This document shows, piece after piece, positions 1-11,569 of a stretch of 64,000 bases of DNA. Source of the stretch: Bondarzewia mesenterica (taxonomy: Eukaryota; Basidiomycota; Agaricomycetes; Russulales; Bondarzewiaceae). The notes below the pieces were generated by a model, which was given only the letters and a program-made list of their open reading frames with translations, searched no databases and was not told where the DNA came from. The stretch spans positions 37,209-101,208 of the forward strand of contig SGPL01000043.1 in NCBI GenBank assembly GCA_004802705.1, given 5' to 3'. The position numbers were made by a program, and so were the translations under genes. The number at the start of each line of letters is the position of its first letter. The first letter of the stretch is position 1.

Positions 1-1334
1 CTAGGAACACCCCGGCGCTCAGTCAGGCGACGCAGGCGCGTCCAGCTGAACAGTGGTTTGAAGCCGTACCCCGTTGCTTGCTTTATAGTGTATCGTCGGA
101 TTTTCTTCTGTATGCACTCTCCCTCCTAGTTTCGGTTCGACTGACCGTACGCGCATGCCTTGCATTCCCTTCTTTGTCATCCGTTGCCTTTTGTTATCTT
201 TTTATGCGCTCGCTTTAATGTTTGTGACTTGCTTTAGTTATTTGGATTTCTTTTTTCGTGATAATGCTGTCGATGAAGTGATCGTGATCGTGATCGTTTT
301 CTTGTTGTTTGCTGTCAATCAATTCATGCTTTTGTTTCATTTCTCTGGCCCCGATCTCGCAGGGCTCGTGGCGTCGATCACGCTAGGTCGCGCGGCCCGA
401 CCGTCAAAAGGAGCTCTGGCGCCAATGGCGTAGAAGTGAAAGTGAAAGTAAAGTAAAAGTAAAGGTAGCACTAGAAACAAATCGACGTGGAGTTAAATCG
501 AAAGATAGGCAGACACGTAAGTGAGGTTGGGAGGTGGAGATAAGCCTGCAGAGGAGAAGTTTTTTGGGCGAGGGGAAGAAGGAAGAACGAGCGGATAAAC
601 TTTGCTCCAGATACGGCCGGTCAGTCTGATTGAAGATAAGTGACACAAGTTCGCCAGCCGCGTTTTGACACGCAAGCGCTGGACGAAAGTGAGAGATGGG
701 GATTTGGGTGGGAGGAGATGAAACGTGAAAGCCAATCGACCTACGCTCACGTGCTAAATAACGCAACTCACCTGATGATCATAAAGACGCGTTGCGCGCC
801 ACGGCGTCGATGAAGCTCAAGATCGGGAAGGGTACCCTCAGGATGGATCCCCTTGCTGCGAGAATCTTGCGTAACATCGGTCGATGGTCGATGGTCGATG
901 GTAATGTGAAGTGATCAGCGCGATGCATCAACGAGTTTTGCTGTGGCGTTGACGTTCACAAAATATCACCACGGGAGACAGTCAGCATCTTTCGCGGCAA
1001 TCTCTGTTAAAAAAATTCGAATAGATGTCAAGATCATCGGAGAGTTACCTCTTAAATTCTCTGTTCTGAGATATTGGTACATTACCATGGCCAGGTCTTG
1101 GATCATCACACCATACCGGAACACGAAATATGCACTTTAAGGATCAGATGGTCGGTCGCAGGCCAAAGAGAGAGTTGTCAGGTTTGCATCAACGATGTCA
1201 AGACAGCAGAAAGCCAAAAGAAAATGATATCGAACAGGGGCGTCTCAGACTCTAGACTCGGCGATGATGTGGCCCAACTGTAAGATGAGCACTCAGCAAT
1301 GAGATTATGATCGGATGGGGTTGATCGCAAGTGC
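1..1334. other. left flank, no resolved gene
   Basis: No complete gene is recognised. A T-rich stretch near 150-350 encodes only a hydrophobic low-complexity reading and is more like untranslated sequence. On the minus strand, bases 880 down to 771 read openly for about 36 residues (including LPDLELHRRRGAQ) and end at a good donor (CAG|GTGAGT), so this could be one exon of a gene running left. Its product is not recognised. Bases 881-901 carry three tandem copies of a GATGGTC-like heptamer. Confidence 0.3.
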
Positions 1335-1344
1335 TTAAATAAAA
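1335..1344 (+). promoter_or_regulatory. TATA-like box upstream of the IDO gene
   Basis: The string TTAAATAAAA lies about 130 bases before the chosen ATG at 1475, a usual distance for a fungal core promoter. This rests on position and motif only. Confidence 0.35.
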
Positions 1345-1474
1345 TGAACTCAACTGCGAGGCCCATCCCTCAATTTGTCTGGCATTGACTTTGAAAAATT
1401 TGAGCACTCACAGAATCTCTGATCCACCCTTGCATTGTCGACTTTCATATCTGCCCAAAACCCCCCTAGAGACC

Positions 1475-2951
1475 ATGCCGCACGATATCTTTATCCCCAC
1501 TCCCAACAACTCCACCAACTTGATCGTGGACTACGCGTCTTACACCCTCACTCATGCCTTCCTCGGCGTCGATGCTTCCGGAAATCCACCCCCCACTCAC
1601 CTTCCGCGGCAATATCAAATCTGGCAGGACACCCTGCGGCAAGCAAAGGATTTACCCATCAAACTGAAAGACGCATCTGATGGTGCGGAGCAATGGCGCA
1701 AAGGCGTCCGCGAGGTGAGCTTAGCGCAGAGCTCTTGAGTCGATGTCGTCGACCTGAATGAAGAGCTGACGGTATTCTGCCGATGGTCTTCATTGGTGAT
1801 GTAGATGCCAGCACTCTCNGTAACAAAGTTATTGGACGACCTACCGAATCTCTTGCGCGCNCGTCANGTTTTNATTTTCTTGATGCACTTCTATGTGCAC
1901 TCGCTCCCTGCCTCCCNAAANGAGCCNGTNANAATACCCAAATCGCTNGCGGTTCCCGTGTTANNGGTNTCTCAGGCGCTGGATATGCCTCCCGTGCTGA
2001 CGTATGCGGATNCGACNTACTACAACTATNCCTNGGCTGCCGCAGCGCAAGGAGGAAAAAAGGAGGCGATGCGAGTGCTGGATACATTCACAGGTTCACC
2101 AGACGAGGCCCACTTTTTTCTTGACGTCATTGAGGATCGAAGAGCAGGGGCGATGCACNATGCGCGCGATGCANACCATNATTTCGATCCTGGCNGATNN
2201 TACCCCGGAATCTGCGAAGCGTCTGGCNGGAGCCCTTCACGATCTCGCGAGCCAAATCGCCACTATGGGGAAGATTCTGGACAGCGTGCATGAGGGGTGC
2301 GCGCCNAGCGTATTCTATGGNGACATNAGGCATTGGTTTGTTGGCTGCAAGGGTGAAAGNGANGAAGGAGGCCGATGGATATTCGAGNTCGGAGCGGAGG
2401 AGAGCAAGAGGAACAAGCTGTTGGANNAGAATCGGTGGCTTAGNAGGGGGCAAAGCGGCGAAGAAGGTCTGTGGGAGGCCAAGGAAATGGCTGGAGGCAC
2501 GGCGGCGCAAAGCTCAATTGTGCAGGCGCTTGACGCGTTCCTGGGAATTGAGAAGCTGACTCATGAGCATGAGCACGGCACAAANGCTGGGGTTGGATAT
2601 AGAGNAAACNGGGTCGACGAAAAAGGAAATTTCCTGACAAGGATGCGTGATTACATGCCACTTGCGCATCGGCGTTTCATAGAGGCCCTTGGGACGATGG
2701 CGGCGGGGTTGAGGGAGGCTGTAGGAAGGGATGGGAGTGANGGTGCTAGGGCGGCNTACAATGAGGCTGTCAGGGCATTAAGGGATTTTCGAAGCGTGCA
2801 TGTGAAGGTTGCGACGCTGTATATAGTCAATCANCAAAGGAAGGAAGGTAGAGAGGCGGTAGTAGAGGGGACGGGAGGGACGAAATTGGTGCCATTTCTG
2901 AAAGGTGTCAGGGACCGAACAGGGCAGGGCGCATTGGGGCAGATCTANTAA
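1475..2951 (+). CDS. indoleamine 2,3-dioxygenase family protein, one apparent frame break
   Basis: The family is made of haem dioxygenases that open the indole ring of L-tryptophan to N-formylkynurenine, the first step of the kynurenine route to NAD; they are normally cytosolic. Exon 1 is 1475-1714, the intron 1715-1804 (GTGAGC to GTAG), and exon 2 runs from 1805 to TAA at 2949-2951. Recognisable family blocks, in order, are HFYVHSLP, a VLTYAD segment, WFVGCKG, AAQSSIVQALDAFLGI, MRDYMPLAHRRFI, DFRSVHVKVATLYI and a late GTGGT. By analogy with characterised IDOs, the His of FRSVH is the proximal haem ligand. The reading must change frame near a T6 run at 2114-2119: FTGSPDEAHFF is in one frame and LTSLRIEEQG in the next. 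Many Ns occur from 1820 to 3090. The family call is firm. Whether the gene is functional depends on whether the homopolymer break is real. Confidence 0.88.
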
Positions 2952-5015
2952 AANTATCAAGTATCAANTAGTTCTGTNNGANCAAGNATTGACCNAGGAT
3001 AGGACTCACCATAGTAATACAGTTTTNGNGACGTTCTGTATGATGTTTNANNTAAGTGCCGATACTNCCATTTGTCGTGNTTGATTTGAACATGGTCCCA
3101 AGTTGATGTGCCCAAAGTGAAGGCGACCCTACACTTGGATATTTCATCAGTTATTTGAATTGATCAACTCTAACAAGACTAAGCGTGTGATATACGTATC
3201 AATTTGCACTGACCAAAATCATTCGATCGCATGCCAGAAGAGGAAAAAAAGCCAAGTAGTTCGCTAGCTTAATCCGCTACAGTGACNGAAACAANAANTG
3301 TGGACACTGGCTGGCCGTTGTCGGTCATTAATGGAATGGACAGTGCTGATGTTGAACTCTTCTCCAAGAGGAAAAATCTGGAAGAATATGAATGTCGTCA
3401 GCTATGCAAGTGTCAGTCAGCTTCACGATCAAGCTCTCACGCTCTCACTTCCGAACGGTCAGCCTGTGCAGCAAGCAGATTTTTTGACTGCCTTTGCGAC
3501 CGAAACCTTCGACCATGGATATCACTGTGGACGAGTCTGTGGATGGATCGTCGACGAAGTATGGCTGTACAAATGTGAAAAAAAAATCAGTCAAGCGCCG
3601 GGGTCGGAGATTCCTTTCCCCAGAATCCCATCTCACTTACTAGAACGCCCCGGAGTCATCAAGGAATTGCTCCAGCGCCAAGCACATCAGCTCNCANTCT
3701 GGTTGACGCGACGCTGTGCAACAGAATGGACAGTATCAGTAAGCTGCACACGAGTGATTGCAAATAGGTGGAGCCCACACGCACCAGCACGGGTACTCCC
3801 GGTAACTCATTAGTATCACTGAGTTACAGTAGGGTAACAAAGGGTAACAATGGCCACCTCGGAGTTGCGTGGCTTCGTCCTCCNTACGCACCGTGAGCTT
3901 CCCAGCCGGGNGAAATAGAAGGCCTGACGACGCGGTCTGTAAATATCACTCGCCGCTCGATCGGTCGTCGTGGTTCTATTGGAGAGAATTCCAGAGCATG
4001 GCTGGTCGTATGTTATCGCCCTGTCAGTATGATCACTCTCGCCTGAGTACCTCGGTTCAGTGACATGGTCGCGAAGNTNTTACCGCACTGAACACCGTTA
4101 TCCGAGAGTGGGCGAATGACGAGACACAGAATNTGGAGAAGAGCGCATTGAACACTCGGAGAGTNGCGGCGATAAACATCATTATGGAAGACGGAAAGTC
4201 CAATCGAGGGACTNNATATCGGANTNANTACGGTCTGGGATTTCAGGTGTTCATTGGCATAACAGCGAGAAACTTNAGCAGGTACGCTATGTAGAGATAA
4301 AGGAGAGAAAAGTTACCTTTAACGTCGAGAAAAGCCAGACGCATCTGGAGGTTAANCGTGAAAGNATGGATGAATAGCCCTGAGTGCATCCTGAAAAGAA
4401 ACAGCCTGGGACGCGAAGCCCACCGTACTGTNCACATGTCCGTTGAAAGGACGACATGCATCGGGGGTAAGTGGGCATCAAAACACCATCCTAGCGGGTA
4501 TTGATNTATGTGAAACAGACGATGGGCANACGGAGGAGCACGGGGAGAAGGGGAAAATTGAGCTGTTCAGCATGAAGATGTTGAGCTTCTACGACGCATA
4601 CTTACTGNAGTGTACACCGAAAAATGGGCTCCGTCAAGCACGGCGCCATTGCAAACTTGGAGTCCGCGAAGGCGCCAGAGACGTGCACAGGCTTACCGCT
4701 CTGGTCCCAAAACATCACTGATCCCCGGTGTCTGCAGATCCGGACGAGAACAAANCAATGTTCAGGGTGTGTGTTCCGCCCCACACTGTGTCTGATTCGC
4801 GAATGCCGCAACTCACTTTATTTGAAAAAATTTTGACTTGCCATGTGCTCCGAGAAGCTTCAGCCAATTCTGTGCGGGAACCTGGAAGGGTTCCCGTGTA
4901 TAATCTGGAGCTCTCAATGGACACGCCAGATAGAGAGATTGCGCCCATAGAAAAATCTCACTCCACAAGATGGAAGGGTTGGGATTCTGACGATAGCAAA
5001 TATTCCGAGGACTGA
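2952..5015 (+). other. possible hypothetical multi-exon gene, unresolved
   Basis: No family is recognised. Open stretches that look coding occur on the plus strand at about 3331-3600, at 4080-4200 (contains VIREWANDETQN), at 4330-4620 with a good donor after CIG near 4467 (GTAAGTG), and at 4728-5015. The last ends in an acidic, charged tail (WDSDDSKYSED) at TGA 5013-5015. Ns interrupt most of them, and no exon chain can be joined with confidence. It could be a decayed gene. Around 3790-3860 there are short direct repeats of GGGTAACAA. Confidence 0.25.
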
Positions 5016-5562
5016 AAGGAGCTCTCGGGTTCGCCGTCTTCCGAAGGCGAAGCAACGACGGGAAACCGCGTGACGACACTTCTGAGAGCGTCTTTGGGCG
5101 GGGCTTATGTCATGGCATACACATGCGACAGGCGAGCGCTCTATGCGGAAGACAACGAGGAAGGGGGAAGCCGAGGACACTGGACAGAAAAACGGGGGAG
5201 GAGGAAAAAGAGATGGAGGAGATGGTCGACGGGTTCCGAATGTTCAGCAGGGAGATTCGCGGGGATGAAAGTGATGAAATGGCAATTGGGCAGGAACGGA
5301 GATCCAAGTGAAATTGGAAGAAGATTAGAGGAACTGCAAAAGGATGCCAGAGGATTGACAGGGCGAGACGCACGGACCAGGGATGGAAGCGTGAAGCGTG
5401 GTTTCATTGGCCGACTCCGCCACAAATGTCCCTTGGGTGAAAAGAACGTGCGACTATTAAGTAACGGCAAGTCTTTGATAGCCGATTTGCGGGCGACGAT
5501 GAAGAGTGGACGGGGAAATGTGAATCTCGGTCGCGGAGGCTCTTGTCGCGACCGCCGTCTCT

Positions 5563-5612
5563 TCTTCTCTCCCTCCTCCCAACCTCTCCTCTCTCTCTTT
5601 TTTTGTTTCATC
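5563..5612 (+). promoter_or_regulatory. CT-rich tract upstream of the Ser/Pro-rich gene
   Basis: A nearly pure pyrimidine tract (CTCTTCTTCTCTCCC and similar) ends about 100 bases before the ATG at 5710. Such CT-rich tracts are common just upstream of start codons of actively expressed fungal genes and often mark the transcription start. Confidence 0.45.
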
Positions 5613-5709
5613 GCCTAGCTCCATCCGACGCCGCTGGTCGGAGACAACTCGCCGAAAGGGTCCACCTCCTCGCCCATCGTTCCTCTTTTTCTCTCCTTGA
5701 CGATTGGCC

Positions 5710-6768
5710 ATGTCTTCCCGTGTTCTCGCCCCTCCCAAGCGCAACAAGTCGGTCCCCGTCCTTCTCGACTCCTTCCCCGCCCCTCCTTCGCACATCCCGA
5801 CAAGTCCTCTGTCCTCCCCGAACCCGCCTCCCTCGCTTCCCCCCTCGTTTCCCTTGCCTCCGCTCCCCGGCCCTTCTCCCATCCATGAGCATGAAACCAG
5901 GCTGTTCATCTCGTCGCGCTCTCGCCGTACGTCCAAAGTTTCCGTGACATCCACGTCCTCCTCGGCTTCCTCCGTAGCGAGCACCGCCTTCCATCCCGGC
6001 GTCATCCCTCCTTTGACCTCGCCCAGCGCACACACCTTTGGCTCTGCCCGTTCTCGCACAGGGTCCACAGCCTCTGCTTCGACCCTCTCCATCCGCTCCT
6101 TCTCCTCCTCAGGTTCCCTCTCCGTCCCCGTCCTCTCTTATCCGCCCGTCTCCCCCCACCGTCGCCCGTCCCGCCGCTCTTCTATGAACAGGGATGACGT
6201 TTCCGTCATGGGGGTCTCTCCCGAAAACACCATATCCGAAGAGGACTCCATCGACCTCACCCGCATGTCCCTTGACGACATCCCGCGCGCCACACCCTCT
6301 CCGATGCCCCACTCCGACATCGAGCTTGACGACACCCCATTCCCTCCTTCCCTCACCGCACCTATCGAGTCTATTTCCTCCGTCGACATGCGTGATCTAC
6401 CCGTGCTCCAGGACGATGACGACGACGACGCCCTCGTCGATTTTGACCTGACCGCCCAAGCACTCCACTTTGAAATGCGCGCCGTGCGGTCCAAGAGTTC
6501 GCTCCACAAGTCCCGCATCGAACAGGCCGCAGCTAGGATGCGCAAAGGGAGCAATGCCAGCGTCCGCGCCGTGCCCTCCGAGGCCGCACCCACCTCGTCG
6601 TCACCGTCATTACGAGCGCCGAAATCCAAAGCCGGCTGCACATGTTCGCCTTTGCTACACGGACCGTATGGCCCCCCTCCCCCCATGTCTTTTTCCCGGT
6701 CCTATACCTTCTTCCGTCGTCTTATTAATCCCCTTGTACGAGAACTCTCGTTCTCGCGTATCCACTAA
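5710..6768 (+). CDS. Ser/Pro-rich low-complexity protein, function unknown
   Basis: A single open frame of 352 residues starting MSSRVLAPPKRNKSVPV, with ATG at 5710. I do not recognise a catalytic domain. The first 180 residues are rich in Ser and Pro, with many short SSS and PP runs. A middle acidic stretch (DDDDDD around residues 235-241) leads into a charged, possibly helical segment (ALHFEMRAVRSKSSLHKSRI). The C-terminus has GPYGPPPPMSF. The composition suggests a disordered, possibly phosphorylated regulatory or scaffold protein, but this is inference. It sits directly upstream of the isomerase fragment, same strand, 270 bases apart, without a clear splice link. The opposite strand is also largely open, a usual by-product of GC-rich low-complexity coding DNA; the CT-rich upstream tract and codon pattern favour the plus strand. 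Confidence 0.6.
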   Translation: MSSRVLAPPKRNKSVPVLLDSFPAPPSHIPTSPLSSPNPPPSLPPSFPLPPLPGPSPIHEHETRLFISSRSRRTSKVSVTSTSSSASSVASTAFHPGVIPPLTSPSAHTFGSARSRTGSTASASTLSIRSFSSSGSLSVPVLSYPPVSPHRRPSRRSSMNRDDVSVMGVSPENTISEEDSIDLTRMSLDDIPRATPSPMPHSDIELDDTPFPPSLTAPIESISSVDMRDLPVLQDDDDDDALVDFDLTAQALHFEMRAVRSKSSLHKSRIEQAAARMRKGSNASVRAVPSEAAPTSSSPSLRAPKSKAGCTCSPLLHGPYGPPPPMSFSRSYTFFRRLINPLVRELSFSRIH

Positions 6769-7037
6769 CGTTCCTCTCCCCCTCTCTTCGTCTCATCTGC
6801 CTGCTTTCTCTTCTTTTATTATAGATGAAGACGCGACGCGACCGTCTATCTTATTTTTTTTGTTGGCTACGTGTCTTCCCCTCGACCCCTCACAGCCCAC
6901 AGCCCTTCATTATACCCACATGCCCTCCACATGCCCAAACACACCTCTGCATACGCATATAACCCTCCCCTCATCCAACACTCCCTCTCCCCTCCCCTTG
7001 CTGATCTATGACTGATCTCCCCCATTCATGACTTCAG

Positions 7038-7992
7038 GTGCCCAGATGCACGCGCTGCTCCCGTACAACCAGTACCTGCACCAGTTCGCAGACTATTTCC
7101 AGCAGGGTGACATGGAGTCTAACGGCAAATTTGTCACCAAGGGTGGACAGCGTGTGAACTATCAGACCGGCGTACGTCCCCATCGCCATCCTGTTATTTA
7201 AACGTGTATCGTATACTGATGCGCTTGGGCAGCCTATCATCTGGGGCGCGGCCGGCACGAACGGGCAACACTCGTTCTACCGACTCCTGCACCAGGGTAC
7301 GAAGCTCGTCCCGACTGACTTCCTTGCGCCTGCGACGACGCACAATTTGATCCGCAACTCATTGCACCACCGTATCCTGCTCAGCAACTTCTTCGCGCAG
7401 CCTGAGGCACTCGCATTCGGCAAGACCGAGGCGCAGGTTCGCAAGGTGCGCATCGCTCTTCCCATTTTGCCTGCGTCCTTCTCTCGACCATCCATTGATT
7501 CTTCTCTTACTTTGTCTCGTCTTTTACGATGGGTAGGAGGTCGGCCCGAATGCGAGCGAGGCTCTGGTGTAGAGCAAGGTATTCGAGGGTAACAGGCCGA
7601 GCAACATCATCATCTTCCCACTGCTCATGCCCGTCACCCTCGGCTCGCTGATCGCACTCTACAAGCACAAGATCTTCACTCAGGGCGTCATCTTGGGCAT
7701 CAACTCTTTCGGTACGTCTCCCCTCGCCCCTCCATCGTGTTGAGATTGACTGTTGAGCTGTGCGTGCAGATCAAATGGGCGTTGAGCTCGATAAAGTGCT
7801 CGCTAACAACATCCTGGCGCAGTTGGGCAAGCCAGAAGATGTCAAGGGCCATGACAGTTCGGTACGCTTTTGCTCTTTTTTCCCCGTTTTATGTATACTG
7901 CGTTTACTGAGTTGGTCATTTCTGTTCAGACCACGGACCTCATCCACTACTACCACAAATACAAAAAAAGAGTAAATGGAGTATGGATCTAG
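7038..7992 (+). pseudogene. glucose-6-phosphate isomerase, C-terminal fragment with in-frame stop
   Basis: The intact enzyme interconverts glucose-6-phosphate and fructose-6-phosphate and is about 550 residues long; only the last 240 or so are here. The first exon starts after an acceptor at 7037 and reads [16 protein letters not shown]. Family marks present are MESNGK (catalytic Glu), [17 protein letters not shown] (catalytic His), and GINSFDQMGVELDK, which fits the second family signature including its Lys. Introns are intact: 7172-7232, 7450-7539, one starting near 7711 (GTACGT) and one starting near 7861 (GTACGC). An in-frame TAG lies at 7570-7572 in ASEALV*SKVFEGN. The frame ends at 7990-7992 after KKRVNGVWI. 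The preceding 300 residues, including the first signature, are not found upstream. Retained introns argue for DNA-level duplication, not retroposition. A chimeric transcript with upstream exons cannot be excluded. Confidence 0.88.
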
Positions 7993-8685
7993 AAACGTGT
8001 GCCAATCGCGTTACGGTCAAAAGGATTGGAAAAGGGACGGACGGACGGAATAAATTCATCATCAGGGGGCGTTGGTTGTAGGTTTAGAGAAGCAAGAAAT
8101 CCTGTCAAAATGTAGCATGTTCCTGTTGTTCGATTTCCATAGACAATTTTGTCAATTTATTTCCGAGCTCAGAGTACAGAACGTAAGCACAGGTGGATTT
8201 GACTTGGCGAAGTGCCGACTTCGTCGGCGCAGACCTTGCTTGGGATTGCACAGAAATTGAGCCGTTTGATAAGTCAAGAATATAATTTCAATAACGAAGA
8301 GAACTAGACGTACACGAATATAAATACAGTTTACGTCGGGATTTGTGAAACACGAGACAGTATGGATACAAATACAATTTGCGTAGCTGATATCGGGATC
8401 TGTGATTTGTGGTCGTCGTCGTCCTAACAGAACAGAAACGTGTTACAGATGCACGTTGGCTCGAATTTCTGCGCAAGCAAGGTAACTAGCTTGAATCCTT
8501 CGGTTTTGAAGGCACCGCTTCGAAGGTCACGGTAGCGACCAAATACAGTCCAAGTAGCGATCCACACGCTCGTCCGCGCCACAACCGCGAGTTTTGTCAT
8601 TTCATCTCAAAGTTTCATTGCACTCATAGCAAGTACATTGATAAACAGTGCAAGATGGTACACGACACTCGCAAGGGAGTAGTAG
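7993..8685. other. intergenic, no gene seen
   Basis: Only short overlapping frames without recognisable motifs are present. It separates the isomerase remnant from the degraded head of the first NLR copy. Confidence 0.5.
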
Positions 8686-8689
8686 AATC

Positions 8690-11569
8690 GCATATAACAG
8701 GGAAGTTAGAAAGATCGCTCGCGACGCAGCTGCATCTAACAATATGGTCCATGTCTTTAACCTGCAGAATCCTACAGGGTGTTGGAATCGACACGTACGG
8801 TAATTGAACGAGCGACGCAGCTACCGTGGTACCAGCGTGTGTTCCGCAACTCACAGATTGCAGGGATTTGGCCAATCACGGCATGATGTTAGAGCATGCG
8901 ATTCAGCTGTTCGGTGTGAGTAGGTTCGTCTTATCGCGATCACTCTTCTCGGGCATCTGATTCTCGATGATAGTCACTATCTCTGATAGACATTCGCTAC
9001 GCCGTGGGCACGCTATCATTGAAACAACCTTCGACGGACCGGAAATCAGGTCACAAGAGATGCCCTCCTCCATCCGACATTTTCACCGGAAGGGCAGATA
9101 TCCTTTCACGAATGCACAATCTGTTCGCCGTAGAATCGAACAAGCAGCGTGTATATGTTCTGTACGGGCTCGGGGGAGCGGGCAAGAGCCAGATGGCATA
9201 CAAGTTCGTGCAGGAGCGTCAGATGGATGTTCAGCCAAGTCGGTAAGTAGCATCTCTATGGCTTGGACATCGTGACAAACTCTCCTGCACAGATTCTCGG
9301 ATGTTTTCTTCGCCGATGCGAGCACGGCTGATACGATCGACACCGACCTAAAGAATATAGCGCTAGCGGAAGGCATTGGCGATTCTGCTCAGGACGCGAT
9401 ATCCTGGCTTGGCGGGCAACGCGAGAACTGGTTGCTTCTATTCAAGAATGCGGACGACCCATCCCTCAACCTGCGCACGTATTTCCCTCCTTGCTCACAC
9501 GGCAATATCATCATCACTAGTCGAAATCGCGAAATGCGTAGACACGCTACTCAGTCAAGTCAGATTGCAGACATGACCCCTGACGATGCGACGGACCTTC
9601 TGCTAACCATGACAGAGACTGACCGTACCGATGAGATGGAAGCCGTGGCCAGGGAAATTGTTAAGGTAGGAAATCCGATTCATGTGAGAGATTGCATCGT
9701 TACTGAGTCCTGCCAAGGAATTGGGACATCTCGCTTTGGCCGACGTTCAGGCCGGCTCGTACATGAAGAAAACTGATTTCATTTTTACAGACTACCTCGA
9801 GTTGCATCAGCAGCGCCGAGCAGACCTTCTGGAGGAATATCGTGATGAGGTCCAAAAACCTGATGACTACCAGTGGACCGTTTACACGACGTGGGCGATG
9901 AGTTTCGAGCAGCTCAGACCATTGGCACAAGAATTACCACAGATATGCTCGTTCCTGCATCACGAAGGGATCTCGGAAGCGATATTCGAAAATGCCGCTC
10001 GCAACACCGATATATACCAACCCATTATCCCTGACCTCGAGACGGATCTGAGGATGTGCAAGGCCTTCCTTGGAAATTTCCGGAGTCCTGAAGGAGTCTG
10101 GGACACCTTACTATTCAAGACGGTCATCACGGAGATTCGTTCATACTCACTGATAGATTTTGCGCCAGAGTCACAGCTACTGTCGATTCATCCGCTAGTG
10201 CATTCTTGGAGTCGGACCACAATCACGAACTTCGCATCAACGGTGGGGTGTACACAGTGCGTCCTCGGCATGTCCGTGAATTGGCAATCTGGATCGGAGG
10301 ATTACGCGTTCAGACGGACACTTCTCCCTCACATAGCGGAAGCACTGAAAGAGAATCTGAATCCTAGATCGGACATTGCATCAAGATTTGGGTTGGTATA
10401 TGCTGAAGGCGGGCGATGGGAGGCAGCGAGAGGGTTGAGGTTAATAGTAATGGAGATGAGACAGCAAGTACTCGGGCAGGAGCATCCCGACACGCTCAAA
10501 GGCATGATCAATTTGGCATCGACACTTTTGAGCCAGGGTCGGTGGAAGGAGGCGGAGTCGCTGCAGGTGGTGGCAATGGAGACGAGTCGGCGAGTGCTCG
10601 GCGAGGAGCATCCGGATACGCTGTTGGCCATGGCCAGGCTGGCGTCGACATTTGGGAACCAGGGTAGGTGGAAGGAGGCGGAGTCGCTGCTGGTGGTGGT
10701 AATAAAGACGGGTCGACGAGTACTCGGCGAGGAGCATCCGAGCACGCTCTCAGCCATGAACAACCTGGCATCGACATTCAGCAACCAGGGTCGGTGGACG
10801 GAGGCGGAGTCACTACAGGTGGTAATAATGGAGACAAGACGGCGAGTGCTCGGGGAGGAGCACCCGGGCACGCTCTCAGCCATGAACAACCTGGCGTGGA
10901 CATTCAGCAACCAGGGTAGGGGGGAGGACGCGGACTTGCTGCAGGCGGTGGTAATGGAGACGAGACGGCGAGTGCTCGGAGAGGAGCATCCGGACACACA
11001 CACAGCCGATGGCTGACCTGGCGTCAATATTCGGGAAACAGGGTCGGTGGAAGGAGGCAGTTTCGCTGCAGGCGGTAGTAATNGAGACGAGTCGGCGAGT
11101 GCTNGGGGAGGAGCATNCGGNCACGCTNTCNGCCATGGCCAACCTGGCGTCGACATTNTNGAACCANGGTCGTTGGAAGGAGGCGAAGTCGCTGCAGGTA
11201 GTGGTAATGAAGACGAATCGGCGAGTACTCGGCAAGGAGCATCCAGACACGCTCTCAGCCATGGCCAGCCTGGCATTGACATTGAGGAGCCAGGGTAGGT
11301 GGAAGGAGGCGGAGTCACTGCAGGTGGTAGTAATGAAGGTGAGTCGGCAAATACTCGGCGAGGAGCATCCGGGCATGCTCTCAGCCATGAACAACCTAGC
11401 GTCGACATTCGGGAACCAGGGTCGGTGGAGGAAGGCTGAGTCGCTACAGGCGGTGGTAATGGAAACAAGACGGCGAATGCTTGGACAGGAGCAGCCAGAC
11501 ACATTCTGGGCAATTTTCAACCTGGCACAGACGTCCAGGAGCTTAGGTCGGTTGCAGGAAGCAGAGTGA
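8690..11569 (+). pseudogene. NLR copy 1: NB-ARC-type NTPase with TPR array, decayed
   Basis: NLR-type proteins of this build sense a ligand through repeats and, through a nucleotide switch, trigger a head domain, often cell-death related. The nucleotide-binding part reads FTGRADILSRMHNLF, then VLYGLGGAGKSQMAYKF (P-loop), then an acceptor-led exon FSDVFFADAST, then WLLLFKNADDP (Walker B-like) and GNIIITSRNR. Introns at 9245-9292 and about 9667-9718 match those of the inverted copy at 33.8-36.3 kb. A helical middle part (HPLVHSW) leads to nine 42-residue TPR units plus a partial one. Compared with the other copy, the head (8690-8910) is badly degraded, with a one-base loss around 8857 and stop codons. 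A one-base insertion near 11003 breaks the TPR array (HPDTHTADG then stop), and a TGA at 11567-11569 precedes sequence homologous to the other copy's C-terminal tail (QLDEEARNH). Some breaks may be base-calling errors, but several are not in homopolymers. Confidence 0.82.
10410..11566 (+). repeat. 126-bp tandem repeats encoding TPR units
   Basis: About nine near-identical units of 126 bases (42 codons) encode the pattern GRWKEAESLQVVVMETSRR followed by VLGEEHPDTLSAM.NLAST. Unit landmarks such as CTCGG.GAGGAGCATCC recur at spacing 126 (for example around 10600, 10726, 10852 and 10978). DNA-level similarity between units is high, which suggests recent unit duplication or homogenisation. The homologous NLR at 33.8 kb has only about three units. 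Confidence 0.85.

Noticed and set aside
5457..6686. long open frames on the minus strand opposite the Ser/Pro-rich gene
   Set aside because: They are mirror images of GC-rich low-complexity coding sequence and have no motif of their own; the plus strand has the CT-rich upstream tract.
10329..11520. long minus-strand frames opposite the TPR array
   Set aside because: They repeat with the same 126-base period and are a by-product of the repeats; the sense frame carries the TPR and NB-ARC sequence.
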